DNA from: Capsaspora owczarzaki ATCC 30864
Lineage: Eukaryota > Opisthokonta > Filasterea
Length of the DNA stretch: 64,000 bases
Assembly: GCF_000151315.2 (NCBI RefSeq)
Contig: NW_011887294.1
Location: 2,066,460 to 2,130,459, forward strand
Direction of reading: 5' to 3'
Positions 1-12,320 of the stretch are shown here, piece by piece; position 1 is the stretch's first letter, and every line of letters starts with the position of its first letter. Made by a program: the position numbers and the translations under genes. Below the pieces are notes generated by a model that saw nothing but the letters and a program-made list of their open reading frames with translations, did no database searches and had not been told where the DNA came from.

Positions 1-1808
1 GACACCTGCATCGTCGTGTACGGATACCCCCTTTTTGTGTGTCGCACCTGGTGACGAGGTCCCTCAAAACGGCACTGCAGCCCCTTCTACTGTACACCAT
101 TGGAATGAGCCGATTTTTTAGATATAGAATCATGTGCGAGACGGCCAGGAGCGAAGCGCTGGAGGCCGCACCAGGTTTCGGGTCCGTCGCGGCCAAGCCG
201 ACCGCTCGATCTCGGCCTAGACCGCACCCACCGCCGATATTATGGTCTCTAAAAATCTAATAGATGGGTCTGGTACCTCCATTGAACGGGCGGGCCTGGG
301 GCAGTGTCCGACTGCTGGATATGGACAGCCGTCCACGAGCCCTCAGGGCGCCGACTAGGACAGCCCGTTAGCGCCACCTCTAGTATAGAAAGTTAGCGCT
401 TGGCATGATGTATATGAATCCGGGATCGGTCGGGCGGTAGCGCTCGATAGCACGAAGAAGGACTGAATCGGCCTTTCGAATTTCGTCCAAAACCTGCTAG
501 CCCCGAGATCGATGCCTTTCACCAGCTCTGTCCGTGTAATCCATACATATTCCGATTGTTCAATGTCTGATGAGTTGGAAACCGTTATGGCGAGTGAGAT
601 GCCGCACGATGCGTCCGACTTGGCTTCGCACTCGTATCCAGCCATGTAGACACCTAGGAGCTTGACCAGCCATATATCAATGTACTCTATACACTCTAAA
701 GTATCCGCTCTATATCGCGCGTGGACAGTGATCGTTGGTGTCTAGTTGATGCACCCGACCAAACATTCGACGGGCGTTAACTTGCGATTTCCGAGTCGCA
801 TCCATGAAATATTTTACCAGACAACAGTAAATTAGTACTAGAGTCTAAATCATTGATGCGGAATTGCGGTGATATCTGGAGGGTGGATCACGAAGGGTCG
901 GAAATGACCCATTTGGCGGGTGCTCGATCTTTGTCCAGCATCGTCCGATCTCTGATATTGTAACTTTTTCTTGCTTCTGACGTGCATTAGACATCACATC
1001 TGCGGAGGGGCGGATGTGGTACTAAATCATGCGGAGTGGGAGGAGGCCAAAGTTTCGGCCAACTCGCAAAACCATGGATCGAGTGCCCGGTCGTTTTACC
1101 GGCCGCCCATGCTGCCACCGGTACGTGATAATACTTAGCAATAGTGTTAGAGTTGCTTTGCTTTTGTTCCGACCGATTCCACTTGATAGAAGCCGACTTA
1201 GCGAATCGTGCAAATGGTCTTCTTGACGCTCCTCGTGTGACCACCACTGCCGTGATACAACAAGTTTCAAGGTTTTAAAAGTGTTGTCAGATAATTTACA
1301 TTTGAATCATAGCCGTTAGTGGCCATTGGTACTTGCGCTTCTTGTCGTGGGATGAGACTTGCTTTTAGTGACTCGACCGCGGCTTTGGGGTGCATGAACG
1401 CCTCAAGGTCCCATCCCCATCCATGTTTATCAGTATTGTATCGTTTTCTGTGATTAGTGGGCCTAGTCCATAGCACTGGCTGGTGGCAGAAACTTGACTG
1501 CGCTGAATTCCTCTTCGCGCTTGAGTCTGTCTCTTCAAGCTGATCTACCTCCAACAGATCGTGCTTCAGACCAGGTCTATGACATGTAACCGATAGTAGC
1601 ATCAATTCTAGTTACGTGGCTATCCAGGATGAGGCATGAAACGAATGTTGTACCCCTAGAATCATGTTTCTTCGGCGAGCTAGTTTTGCTGAACCAACTC
1701 CGTCTGTCTACGCTAGCTAAATCGTCTAAAACCGTACCCATATGGAATAGATGAAATTAAATACATAAATTAAACAATAAAACACAAGAGCAGCGGACTA
1801 AACACCCT
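1..1808. other. Gene-poor left end, nothing recognised
   Basis: No open frame here looks like a protein: those present are short and overlap in several frames. The stretch lacks the long T/A homopolymers and the GT-AG intron/exon texture seen in the rest of the window. It may be intergenic or subtelomeric-like DNA or decayed repeat, but no repeat, terminal inverted repeat or telomere-type array is visible. Confidence 0.5.
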
Positions 1809-3811
1809 TCAAGCCTTCGTTACGTGCGGTGTCCAGCAGCGGGCGGCATCAGCGAGCCACTTGAACCGCACATGCTCGGCAATCAGGAGCGACAAGGGAG
1901 GTACGGCTTGAGATCTAGAAGGTTGACCAACGGTGGGCGGAGGTGGATCGGTAGGGACCCACGGCCACGGGTTAGACGTGGATGCCTGCAAGTCTTCTGC
2001 TGACACGCCGAGCCGTGCAATCCTCTCGGCCATCCACAAGGCGAGCCAACCACAAGTCCAAGGAGGTTTCTCCGTCTGGCCAGGCCCTTGGTGCCCGTAG
2101 ATAGAACCCGGCTCGGGAACAAAGCTCCATTCAGTCGAGTCCGGCAAGAACGATTTAACAATTTCGACAAGGTCGAGAGCCGGTTTCTTCAGTCCCTCGA
2201 AAATGCGGATGGTGAAGGTTTTCCGATGCAGCACAACGAGGAACCAGTGCTGCTCTCGATTCGCTGGAAAGATGACAAGGCCATCTTCCGATGCAGCGAC
2301 TGTGTCAGACAATGAATCGTTGCACTCCGAGAACCTGATTTCTCGGTTGGAGTGGCCTCGCAGTGATCTGTCCATGTCAGCAGTCCCGTTGGCGTCGAAG
2401 GTCTGCTGCTTAGGCAATCGATTACCTCATGCTGTGAGTCGCCGCTCTCCGCAATCAAGCAACCGCGGTCCAACCTTAACACACACACACACGCACATCA
2501 TACCCAAAAGGTGACTTTGACCCCGTTTTGCGAGGTAATGTTTGCTTGTTGCAGGCGCCCGAAGCAAAAGTCAAGCGCTTCAGCGGACATCCACTCAGAG
2601 CCCTTGTCGTCGAAGGGCTTCAAGACTTGTCTCGCTGGCAGATGCTCGGACGCATCTATCCCAGGCGAATTGAGCTTGATCGGGATGCTCCTGTCATAGA
2701 GCTGAAGGAACTCCTGCACAGTTTGCAAGGCCTTCGGGGACAGGTTGGCGGCCGGTTGGGCAGCTGCTGAGATTGAAGCCGTCGACTCTACAGACGAGTT
2801 GACGGGCGGTTGGGCAGTGGCGGGGATCAAAGCCATCGGCTCGGCGGACAGTTCGGTGGGCGGTTGGGTCGACTCTGCAGACACGTTGTCGGGCGGTTGA
2901 GTAGCGGCTGGGATTGTGGGTGAGACCCGCAGGGGTGTGAACTGCAAGGGCTGGCAGGCTCTCATGAGCCAACGGTACGCGAGAATTCTAGGCCTGGGGT
3001 GCCATGCGAGCTCAGCTTCGATTGCCTCGGGGGGATCTGTCCACATGCTTGCCCACAGACGCTTCATCAGGATCGGCCTCGGTCGTTGAACAAGTTCGGT
3101 TAGGCCTGCGGAGGCTGCTTGTTGAGCAGAAGGGCGGCCAGGAGGAGTCTGCGGCGGTCGTGCAGACCTAGTAGCGCAGTCACGCCTGACTGTATGCGGG
3201 GGTTGCACGTGCCCTGCATGCGAAACAGAAGAAGAAGGGCGGTCACCAAGAGCAGAGAGAGGCGTGCGTTCTGCTTGGTCGACCTGCATCGGTTCAGCGG
3301 ACCCAGAATCGTGGCTGCGACTGCCTGCATGCGGAGCTGGAGCATGTGCCGTATGCGCAACATGGGAAACCGATGCATGTGAAGCACGAGCAGGAGCACC
3401 AGCAGGACTATGTTGAGCAGGAGCCCCAGCAGCAGGGGCTTGAGCAGGTGCTGTCCACCGGGCTTTCATTGCAGCCATATTGCGTCGTGTGACGGGGTCC
3501 AGGGGCGAGAAAAGCAACGAGAGCTCGGCAGCAGACACGCTCTTGCCGCTGGGGTGCCCAGGCATCTGAAAGCCAAAGTCGCTCTCCACGTCGTCTTCAA
3601 GCCTGGCATCAAGCTCCAGTTCTGGGCGCAACACGTTGCGTGCAGTGGGCATCAGCACGACACGGTCAGCGTGGTTGTGCTTGACAAGGGAGAACTTGAT
3701 TTTGCTTCTTGTCGTCCTGGGGGAGGTTGCACATGTGATGGAAACACGCGTGCATGGTGCTGAGCGGGCGACGAGGGCGTGTCGGCACGAGAATTTGGCA
3801 CGACAAGCGTA
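1809..3811 (-). CDS. Ulp1-like (C48 family) cysteine protease, 5' end lost in assembly gap
   Basis: Two exons are visible: 3811-2504 (open to the gap edge) and 2408-1809, joined by a 95-nt GT-AG intron holding a CA repeat. The junction keeps phase 0. The first part is low-complexity Ala/Pro/His/Ser, with imperfect repeats of a roughly 20-residue Gln-Pro-Pro/Ala-Glu-Ser unit near 2750-2930. The C-terminal 250 residues look like a deSUMOylase fold: GSEWMSAEALDF, then HWFLVVL (catalytic His), an acidic position in IFEGL, and a Gln before TCGW (catalytic Cys in the usual D-C-G position, here T-C-G). Ulp1/SENP enzymes process or remove SUMO; C48 proteases are also carried by many mobile elements. 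No transposase or other element protein is seen beside it. The call is for the fold only; substrate unknown. Confidence 0.55.
2409..2503 (-). other. Proposed intron of the Ulp1-like gene
   Basis: The upstream exon ends in ...TTTTGG followed by GTATGA, which would be a stop if unspliced. The acceptor CCTAAG precedes CAGCAGACC and keeps frame. A short CA/TG repeat lies inside. Confidence 0.5.
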
Positions 3812-3911
3812 NNNNNNNNNNNNNNNNNNNNNNNNNNNNNNNNNNNNNNNNNNNNNNNNNNNNNNNNNNNNNNNNNNNNNNNNNNNNNNNNNNNNNNNNN
3901 NNNNNNNNNNN
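3812..3911. other. Assembly gap (100 N)
   Basis: Exactly 100 N, the usual size for a gap of unknown length. The protease gene enters it from the left; its missing N-terminus and promoter should lie here or beyond. Gene order across the gap is therefore not certain. Confidence 0.98.
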
Positions 3912-4312
3912 GAAAATACCATCCGCGAGGTGATGGCTCGTGTCTACTCGTCAGGGCAAATCGCTTGTTTGAGCTTCAGGCCACGCCAAGTGCTCGGAGC
4001 GCCGTTTTTTCAAGCGCAATCGAGTTTACACGATATTATAAGGATACCCTTTTGGAATTTCCGCCAGAAACAGCTCAGGTCGGGCAGGGCACCCGAGCGA
4101 AGCCCGCCAGCGATTCCAGTCTCTGACCTTCCCTCCGCCCCATCTCCACTCCCCGGCGTCCGTTCGCCTCCGTTTCAATTTTAGAATACTCCACATACAT
4201 TCTAGTTTCTATTTCCAACGCGGCGAGGCTGGGGAAAAATCCTATCCAAATCTGTTAGTATAGGTCATTTTTCCTAGTGAGTTGATTCACTCTTTTTTGG
4301 TTTTTTCAAAGC

Positions 4313-5636
4313 ATGAAGGTTACCATTGCAAGCAAAAAGCCAGTCGACGCGCTCCGAGCACACCTCGTTGCCACCAGCGGCCCTTTTGCCTCCAAGACGC
4401 GCGACTTTCACAAGCAAGTCCTGCTCAAGCGACGACTCCAGCAGGTGAGTGCTGGCGAGGTCAATGCAAAGCAATCCAACGCAACGGCTTTCCGTGCCCC
4501 TAAAGCACCGCGGCGGCATTGTTTTGGGACTCTCAGGTGCCCACATGCACTCTACATGTGTATATTGCTGGCGAGAGTGGGGGAAATGTGGCCGAAGAGC
4601 GCAGTTGTGAATGAGCGCGAGTTGGGGTCGGCGTTTCAAAAGAACCGTTTCAGACTGTTTGAAACGGATTTTTTCGTTTTTGAAAATTCGTGAATCCGCT
4701 CGCCTCCTCTCTCAATCGTGCTCGCCCATTGACAATGACTCACCCCGAATATGAAACGCATGTCCTTTGATTCTTTGATTGTCACTGGTTGCGCTGTCGG
4801 GTGTTGGGTGGAAAACGGCTGTGATTCAATCAGATTGCCAACTCGGCCTTTGACGTGCTGCAAAATAGCGTCACGGTCGGCGGCCAAAGCTGGAGCGAGT
4901 ACGACCCTAGCAAAGAAGGTAATGGTGCTTTGATGAAATTGCCGGCCCGTGATTGGGGCGCCGGAGTGGACGTGGTTTAGCTCAATTTCCACGCTTTTTC
5001 CGGTCGCCCTCGTTTTTTCCTTGGTCGGACCAATTCAGCTCTCGAACCTGTGAATCCGAGTTTAAAGTTGGATCTTTCCGCGGCTGTGGTTAGCGTGAAT
5101 GATGCCGTGCTCCGAGTCGCTCGTCTTCGCCGATCTGCCCCTGAAGCATTGCGCGACCGCACCCAAGCGCACATTTCTACCATCAAGGCTCAAGATGAGC
5201 TGCTGCTTGCAGAGGACGTTGAAAACCGTATTGTTGCACCGATGATGAATCCACAAGGTAATGAACTGGACGCGGGGCGGGGTTGTGGCGGTGGTGGGGA
5301 GTGCAAAGAGCGTGCTTTTGGTTAGAATATGACGTTTTTGACTCACATTCTGTGCGCCATGTGGCTGGCAGATGATGACTCGTTTGGCGAGTCGCTTGCC
5401 CAGTTTACCGCAGCCACTCGAGTCTTGTCAGATCTCCGTCAGGTGAGTATTGAGCGTCGCAAGGTGGTTTGTTTCATCTGTTTGTTTTTCGAATTCTGAC
5501 ATTGAGCCAACTTTGCATGGTACAGAGTATTCCAGACCTCATCTCTCGCAGCAAACGCATCACTCAGGCGTGCGAAGATCAGGAACGAGGCGCAAAGCTG
5601 GACCAAGTCCTCCGCGAGCGCAACTCCCTCGAGTGA
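4313..5636 (+). CDS. NSL1: Kinetochore MIS12-complex subunit NSL1-like
   Basis: Five exons, 4313-4444, 4834-4918, 5039-5257, 5372-5442 and 5526-5636, give 205 residues with phases that agree at every join. NSL1 is a coiled-coil subunit of the MIS12 complex, which links centromeric chromatin to the NDC80 microtubule-binding complex. The match to remembered animal NSL1 runs in order: a basic N-terminus with SKKPV; NSVTVGGQSW (human NISINGQAW); a helical block ending ISTIKAQDELL (human CVIKTIKAKQEIL); VVSVNDAVLRVARLRR before it; and SIPDLISRSKRITQACEDQ near the C-terminus. Length is close to human. Intron 1 contains a small hairpin-forming repeat. NSL1 diverges fast, so the call rests on several short motifs in the right order. 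Confidence 0.72.
4645..4667. repeat. Short inverted repeat in NSL1 intron 1
   Basis: CCGTTTCA and TGAAACGG flank a 7-nt loop, an 8-bp perfect stem. A related but longer palindrome with the same GAAACGG core lies at 59661-59681. Confidence 0.6.
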
Positions 5637-6290
5637 TTGAGCAAATTTGTTATCCTGTGTTCATGATGCTGCTTCTGGCGAGCCGCTTTGCCCACAAGCA
5701 AAGTGCGCAACTGAGACCAGTGTTGGAAATTGAAGCGGGGATGGTGGCTGGAGAGGGAGAGAGAGAGAATGAGAAGTCGTGCAGAATGATGACAAACAAG
5801 TGTACAAAATGAACAAAGCCGAGCTTCCGTCCACTTCTCCCAGTACGATGTCTGTCGTCTCATGCATTTACCCTCAGTCCTCCGTCAATCACATTATGAC
5901 TCAAACCCCTGCTTCGGCAAACTGAAGTCCGTCAGGTACAGTACCTGATTTTCAAGCCGTCGCCCGCCGTACATTCGCTCTGTCCTTCCAGAGTCAGTCG
6001 CACTGACTGACTTGTTGTGTGATCCGAGCTGCTGCACGCTCTGAGCTGCCTTGCACCATCCACACACAAACAATCTGCATTCAGTCCTCCTTTTTGTATT
6101 ATTCACAGTTCCTTCTCCCTCTCTCTCTCTCTCTCTTTCCACCGCCCCCAAATCGCTTACCCCACTGCTCTAACTTGCCTTCTCCCCTTCCTATCTGGTC
6201 TCTCTCTCTCTTGCGTCTCTCCGACCCATTTCCAACCTGCCTCGTGGCGCACCTATGATTATTATTTTAAATTTGGTTGCCAATTCAACC

Positions 6291-6329
<39 letters not shown>

Positions 6330-6818
6330 GGATTGGGGTTGCTGTTTCCCTTGGTGCTCATCTCCCCCACATTCTCGAAGCCACGCTTTTCGCACACATT
6401 CGTCCGTTCATTCACTGATTTTCTGACGTTTTGCGCTTTGGATTCGCGTGGAAGCCAGCGGGCCTTCAATGTGCGATAGATTCGCCACAGTCACCGTCAG
6501 ATCTTGATCAGGGCTTTTCTCATTGTCCTCTCTCGTCCTTGTCGCTGTCCTTCGCTCTTTGGCGACGTGTCCTGCATTGTGCCGTCTGCACTTTGACTCA
6601 AAGTCATCCCCCTCCCCCCTCTCCTCCTCCTCCGGGACTGGTGCCGGCCCGACTGAGAAGCCCCAACAACCATCACTCACTCTACAGCAACTTTTATTTT
6701 ATTCCCCTGTGAACTCACACTGACGAGTCCCCCCGCTTCTGATGAAACTTTGACAGATCAACCCTCTTCTCTTCTCTTCTTTGCTTTGCTTTATTTGGTT
6801 GTCACCGTCGGCATCACC
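5637..6818. other. Intergenic/5' region of formin with CT repeat and 37-nt T tract
   Basis: No protein-like frame. It holds a CT microsatellite near 6116-6136, further CT-rich stretches near 6200-6222, and a pure T run at 6292-6328. It must contain the NSL1 3' end and the formin promoter and leader; no TATA-like box can be singled out. Confidence 0.6.
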
Positions 6819-9800
6819 ATGGGCGCGACGAACAGCAAGGACGCCAAGCGACGCAAAGCGCTCAAGCGGCGCGAGATTAACATTGTCGATGTCGTCCAGA
6901 CGCCGATGCCGGCCGTGATTGTCGCGCAGGAGGACATCCCGCCAGAAGACCGGCTCAACGAGCTCCTGTCATCGCTCATGGTACGTGCATGCACAGGTGC
7001 TTGGGCTGGAGTGCTTTGTTTTGTGACAGCGTCCGACAGCGAACTGCCGCTTGCGGATGTTTTGAACATCACAAACACCAAAAACAATCAAGGTTCGGCG
7101 GCGGCCAAAGCAATAAAGTGTGTGACTCACACTGTGCTGGCGCCTGGTCATTGAATTGGTAGGATGAGCTCAACTTTACAGCAGACCAGCGCACAAAGAT
7201 GATGGCTTGCTCGCCAGAGAAAAAGTGGCAGCTCTATCAGCAGCAAAGCGCACTCCGGACAGTTCAGGTACCGCCTCGGTTCGCAAAGCATTGAACAAAA
7301 CCCAGACTCACAGGAATCTGCATGCATGGGATGGTGATATGACAGGCTGCAGAGACCAGCAATATCGAACCGCCGTCCGAAACCATCCTCAAGCTACGAC
7401 GCTCAACGCGACTCAGCTTGGAGGAGAAGTGCGATCTCGCTCAAGCCGTCACGATTTTGCTGCGAACGACCGCTCTCACGTATGTTGGCAGACAGGCTGC
7501 TGGATCTCGCCTTTTCTCATTTCTCCTTTTCGCTGCTCTTGCTGTTGCTCACATTCTGCTCCAATCACTGTTTTGTTTTGTTTTTCGCCTCTGCTTCAAT
7601 CCACACAAGATGGGTGAGCGAGTTTGTTGACAAGGAAGGCGGTTCAGCCCTCCTCACTTGCCTCGAAGAGCTGGACGACGAAGAGCGCAACACGGACTTG
7701 CACACCTTCTTCCTCCGCGCAGTCAAGGCCCTGATGAACAACACCGTTGGCCGCATGGCCGTCATTCAGCACTACAACGGCATTCGCATTATTTGTCGCA
7801 GTCTGGCTGTGGGCAACTACAAGACCAAGCAGGCAGTGCTCGAAATTCTTGCCGTCTGCTGTCTCATCTCGGACGGTCACAAGCAGGTACGCTCTTCAAG
7901 AGGAAAGAGGAAGGACGATTGCGAACCAGAGGGCGAACTGCTGCAACAGAACACTAACCGCACGATTTCTTTGCTCTCTCAGGTGCTGGACGCCTTTGAA
8001 GACTTCCGTGCTTACTTTTACGAGCGCACCCGCTTCCAAACTCTGGTCAATGTCATCACCAGCGTATCTGGCAAGCAAGACCAGGACATTGCCATCAAAA
8101 CAGCAGGCATGGTGCTTGTCAACACGATCGTCATGTCCGGTGTTGGTCGCGAGGATTTGGACTTTCGCATGCACATCCGCATGGAGTTTACCAGTCTTGG
8201 TCTGGACGAAATGGTGGAGGTATAGCCGTTTTTATGCTTGATTATTATCGTTGCGTGAATGAGTGGCCTGATTTTCTGTTCTTCCATTGGGTTTTCGAAC
8301 GTGTTTCTGCAGCGCTTGCGCAAGTACGAAGATCGGCTTCTCGACATCCAACTCGACGTCTTTGAGAACATTCAAGGCAGCGATGAAGAGTTGTTTGCAG
8401 ACAAGTTTGATTTTACCAAGCTGAGCTCCAGCAAGATTGATGTGAGATTTATGTTTTTATTTTGCATTGCCTGCGCTTAACGCGCGTCCGTCCCCCGCCA
8501 TCGTAGCTTGTTGATACTCACCTTCTTGTCATCCTGACCCCACTCCTCTCGACTCGTCGCGATAGAAAACAAACATTGTGGAAGTATTCGGAACAGTCGT
8601 CAAAGCCTTGTCGCTCACGGGCGCGTTCATCAGCTTGCAGTCGATTCTTCATCACTTGCTGCTCATTCCCAAGGAGGCCCAGCGCCGTGCAAAGTACTAC
8701 CAAACCATCGATCGCCTCGTCCAGCAGATTGTGCTGCAACGCAACGGCGTCGACACGGACATTTCCGTCATTAAAATCGACGTGGACAAGCTCGTCTCTG
8801 GGTTTGCCGCTCAGGATCGCTTTGATGAGTCGCAACGTGAGCGCGATGCATTGAAGCAGCGGGTCGAGGTGGCCGAGAAGCAAGTCAAAGACCAAGAGAC
8901 AGAAATCACGAAACTCAAGCGCGCCAAAGACAAAGCCGAGCGCGAGGTTCGCAACCAAGACAAGGAGTTGGAAGATCTCAAGGCCAAGTATCGCGAACTC
9001 AAGGACGAAAAGACCAAGCTGGAGGAACAGGTGGCGGAATTGAAGGCGGCCCCGCCAGTGGTTGTCGCGGCGCCCGTCGCGGCAGCGGCCGTAGCGGAGG
9101 GTGCTCCGGCGTCGGGTGATGCTGCTGCTGCTGCTGCTGCTGAAGGCGGTAGCGAAGGTGGTGCGCCCCCGCCGCCGCCTCCGCCACCAATGATGGGTGA
9201 GGGAGCCCCGCCTCCGCCTCCGCCGCCGATGATGATGGGCGAAGGTGGTGCACCTCCTCCACCGCCGCCAATGATGGGCGGTCCGCCGCCCCCGCCTGGC
9301 ATGCCCGGTATGCCCGGAATGGGCGCTGCCAGCAAGCTGCCTCCACGCAAGCGCCCTGCACCGACCAATCCCGTCAAGTCCTTCAACTGGCAAAAGATGC
9401 CCGACAGCAAGATTGACAAGACAGTGTGGATTGACCTGGACGACTCGAAGGTGTTTGCCCAGCTCGATGTGGACGAGTTTGAAACAATGTTCTCGGCCTA
9501 TCAGAAGACTGGCAAGGACGACGGTGGCGACGCTGCAGACGATGGTTCGTCGACGGCCGCGCCCGCCAAGCCCAAGGAGCTGTCCGTCATTGACGGTCGC
9601 CGTGCCCAGAATTGCGCCATCTTGCTCTCGCGCATCAAACTGTCGCACGACGAGCTCAAGGAGGCCATTTTCGCGTGCGACACGGAGAAACTGAACAAGG
9701 ATTTGATCGAGCAGCTGCTCAAGTTTGTTCCCGCGCCCGACGAAATCCAACTGCTCGACTCCAACAAGGCCGACATTGCCAATTTCGCCAAGGCCGACAG

Positions 9801-10928
9801 GTTCCTCTACGAGATGTCTGCCGTGGACCACTACGGCGAGCGCCTCAACGCGCTGTCGTTCAAGCTGCGTTTCAAAGAACGCGTGCATGAGATCAAGCCG
9901 CTGGTCGACGCCGTTCTGCTGGCCAGCAAGGAGGTGCGCTCGTCTCCCCAACTGCGCAAGGTGCTCGAAATCCTGCTGGCATTTGGCAACTACATGAACC
10001 GTGGCGCGCGCGGCAATGCTTACGGTTTCAAGCTCTCCAGTTTGAGCAAAGTCATGGACACCAAGGCTTCGACCAACAAGCGCCAGACGCTGCTCCACTA
10101 TCTCGTCATTGTTGTCGATGCCAAGTACCCTGCCATCAAGGACATGAACGACATGCCCCACCTTGCGGACGCAACGCGCGCCAACATTGCCGAAATTGAC
10201 AAGGACCTGTCCTTCTTGCTCAAGGGCACCAAGGATATCGAAAAGGAGCTGCAGTACTTTAACAACTCGACGCGTGCCCACAATCCCAACGATCGCTTCA
10301 AGGCGGAGGTCGAAGACTTTTTCTCGCACGCGACTCTCGAGCTCAAGGACTTGGAGTCGGATGTGACCGAAATGAAGAAGAAGTTTGAAGACGTGGTTTC
10401 GCTCTTTGGCGAGGATGGCAAGGTCATGACGCCCGCCGAGTTCTTTGGTGCCTTTGAATCGTTTGTCAAGGCGTTCTTTGTAAGAGGAGCATTTGGGTTG
10501 TGTTTGGGTGTTTGTTTGTTTTTTTAGCTCGGTTCTCCGCCTGTTGTTCATTTGTTTTGAGCTTGTACTAGGTTGCTCGTGAAGAGAACGCCATGTTCAA
10601 AAAGCAGGCAGAGGATGAGCGCAAGCGCCAGGAAGCGGCTGCGCGCAAGGAAGCCAGCAAGCGTGGCGAGAAGCTCAGCGAAGCGTACAAGGCTGAAGGA
10701 CAGGTGGGTTTCGACGGGATGGTTTTGCGTGTTTGTCGACGGTTGATTCTGCATGACGGAAACTTTTTTTTTTTTTTTGTCGCTGACGACACAATCCCCA
10801 TACTGCAGGACTTTGACGAGCTCGTTTCTGCTCTGAAAGAAGGATCGGCCTTTGGCTCCGATCTGAGCCAATTCAAGCGCAAAAACCGCAGGAAAGCGGC
10901 GGCAGAGAGTGAAGACTCGAATGTCTGA
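6819..10928 (+). CDS. Diaphanous/FMNL-type formin, actin nucleator
   Basis: Nine exons: 6819-6980, 7163-7267, 7346-7479, 7610-7886, 7983-8219, 8313-8441, 8566-10479, 10572-10703, 10809-10928; about 1,069 residues. Formins nucleate and processively elongate unbranched actin filaments. The start MGATNSK fits an N-myristoylation signal as in FMNL proteins. Residues about 1-350 form the GBD/FH3 (Rho-binding, autoinhibitory) armadillo region; 427-510 a charged coiled coil; 545-596 an FH1 domain with five proline runs and PMMGE/PMMMGE spacers that would bind profilin; 612-986 the FH2 domain (FNWQKMP, LRFKERVHEI, FGNYMNRG, LLHYLV). The last exons encode a DAD-like autoinhibitory motif (DFDELVSALKEG then a basic KRKNRRK). 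So the protein should be Rho-gated and membrane-tethered. The ATG at 6819 is chosen because it gives the glycine at position 2. Confidence 0.93.
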
Positions 10929-11087
10929 GTTGTGCTTTGATTTTTTTCAATCTACGGTTTGTGTATGTTTCGTGTCGCATTTATCTTGCTTGGTCTTGTC
11001 AATGCTAGACCCCCCCCCCGTTTCATGTTGGTGTCGTGGTTTATTCGTTTGGTTTTTTGCGAAATATTATCATTTTAAGCAAAACAG

Positions 11088-12185
11088 CTATGACACAAGC
11101 TTGCTCTGTGCCGCGTGATACTGCAGTGGCAGATTTAGACGCACGATTGGCGCAACGATACTCAAAAAGGCCAAGAGATAGTCAAACAGAGGCTGGTCGG
11201 GCGAGCAGTGCGCCGCCAGCCTCGGACCGAACAGCGCAACCATCATGTCGCAAGTCTGGCACGGATGGAGGAAGAAGAATGGTTTCCCAAGCACGGGATG
11301 CTCCTATCAGCCACATGCGAACACCAACATTGGTGAATGGGTGAGTACGGGGGAGGAGAATACCAAAAGAACGACGAAACAAAAAAAAAGGAACTTGATA
11401 GTTTTACCGCTTGCGACAAGAATGAGGACCGACTGACATCGATAGAATCCTTGTGCAAGTTATGCATGTCATTCCAGACTTGATCCACTGTTAGCCGCTT
11501 GCCTTCTACGAATGACAACGAGCGGTGAAGGCAAATCATCAAAAGTTTGTGACAAGTTGACTGATTTTCGAAATCCAGCAATCCACCTCTCTCTTTCTCT
11601 CTCCCGGGATATACTGACCAAGTGTACTGGCATTGAAATACAAGACCGGAACTGTGTAAGTCTTGTGGTAGACGACGTGGTACTCGTACGTGTGCCAAGA
11701 ATCGAACGAGGCGCTGTCGGACGTCAGATTGCTCGAGCCGCGCAACTCGCCCGGGTCGGATGCTTCCTCGGTGTACACGTCGTCCATATCAGGGATGTCT
11801 TCGATCGGAGCCTCGAGGCCAGGATTGGCGGGTGAGACTGGCTGGGCTTGGTCCTGAGTTTCAGCGGCCTGTATTGACTCGCTGCTGCTCCTACTACACC
11901 CAGCAGCTCGGACGGACACGCTTCGCTTGACCAAGTAGACGGAGCCTGGTCGTGGCGCTGGTTGAGTCATTGCAGCGATCTGCACACCGTAATAATCACA
12001 CTCAGCAACGTTGCACACGGCGAATTTCGAGTCATCGTTTCATTCACTGAATCACCACCAACATGATCATAGCGTCGGCTTGGGGAATATTCCATCGTCC
12101 AGCCGTCCTTCAGTTGGTCTGAAAGAACGCACAAGGCTCGTGCGCAGCGAAGAAACTCGCTCGAAGGTGGAGGAGTGGAACTCAT
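11088..12185 (-). CDS. ATG10: ATG10, E2-like enzyme for ATG12-ATG5 conjugation
   Basis: Four exons on the minus strand, 12185-12063, 12000-11619, 11505-11438 and 11303-11088, encode about 262 residues. ATG10 accepts ATG12 from ATG7 and transfers it to ATG5 during autophagosome formation. Diagnostic pieces: EYHVVYHKTYTVPVLYFNAS (human EYHILYS-YQVPVLYF), GKRLTVDQVWNDMH, EHPVLGKPFFFLHPCQT with the catalytic cysteine in HPC, and the C-terminal IVAPIVRLNLPL. The catalytic exon begins exactly at EHP, as the family alignment requires. Intron 1 (12062-12001, 62 nt) is the weakest join, supported by phase and by CDYYGVQIA resembling the human CSDGYMCKI stretch. The residues between it and EYHVVY are Ser/acidic-rich and longer than in animals. 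The 3' end faces the formin 3' end, 159 bp away. Confidence 0.88.
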
Positions 12186-12232
12186 CAGTAAAAGATTGAC
12201 TGAATGAACGTGCACAACGAAAATAGAAATGC

Positions 12233-12233
<1 letters not shown>

Positions 12234-12275
<42 letters not shown>

Positions 12276-12303
12276 CAGCAACAACAACAACAACAACAAC
12301 AAC
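12234..12303. repeat. CAG/CAA trinucleotide tract between ATG10 and SRRM1
   Basis: About 23 units: a pure CAG block followed by mostly CAA. On the minus strand, where both genes lie, it reads TTG/CTG. It sits in the 135 bp between the SRRM1 stop (12321) and the ATG10 start (12185), so it is 3' leader of one gene, 5' leader of the other, or both. In frame upstream of ATG10 it would encode poly-Leu, which I do not include in the protein. Confidence 0.9.
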
Positions 12304-12320
12304 CTAGACGAAAACGAAAA

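Noticed and set aside
1809-3811. Ulp1-like gene as part of a Polinton or other large element
   Set aside because: No polymerase, integrase, capsid-type gene or terminal inverted repeat is visible; a family name cannot be supported.
8518-10551. 677-codon open frame antisense to the formin
   Set aside because: It mirrors the GC-rich FH1/FH2 exon; the translation is low-complexity (Arg/His runs opposite proline codons), and the sense frame has clear formin motifs.
11088-12185. ATG3 instead of ATG10
   Set aside because: The HPC catalytic context, EHPVLGKPFF and short length are those of ATG10; ATG3 hallmark regions are absent.
11967-12302. Upstream poly-Leu extension of ATG10
   Set aside because: It is the CTG/TTG repeat read in frame; the family start fits the ATG at 12185 and no ATG10 has such a leader.
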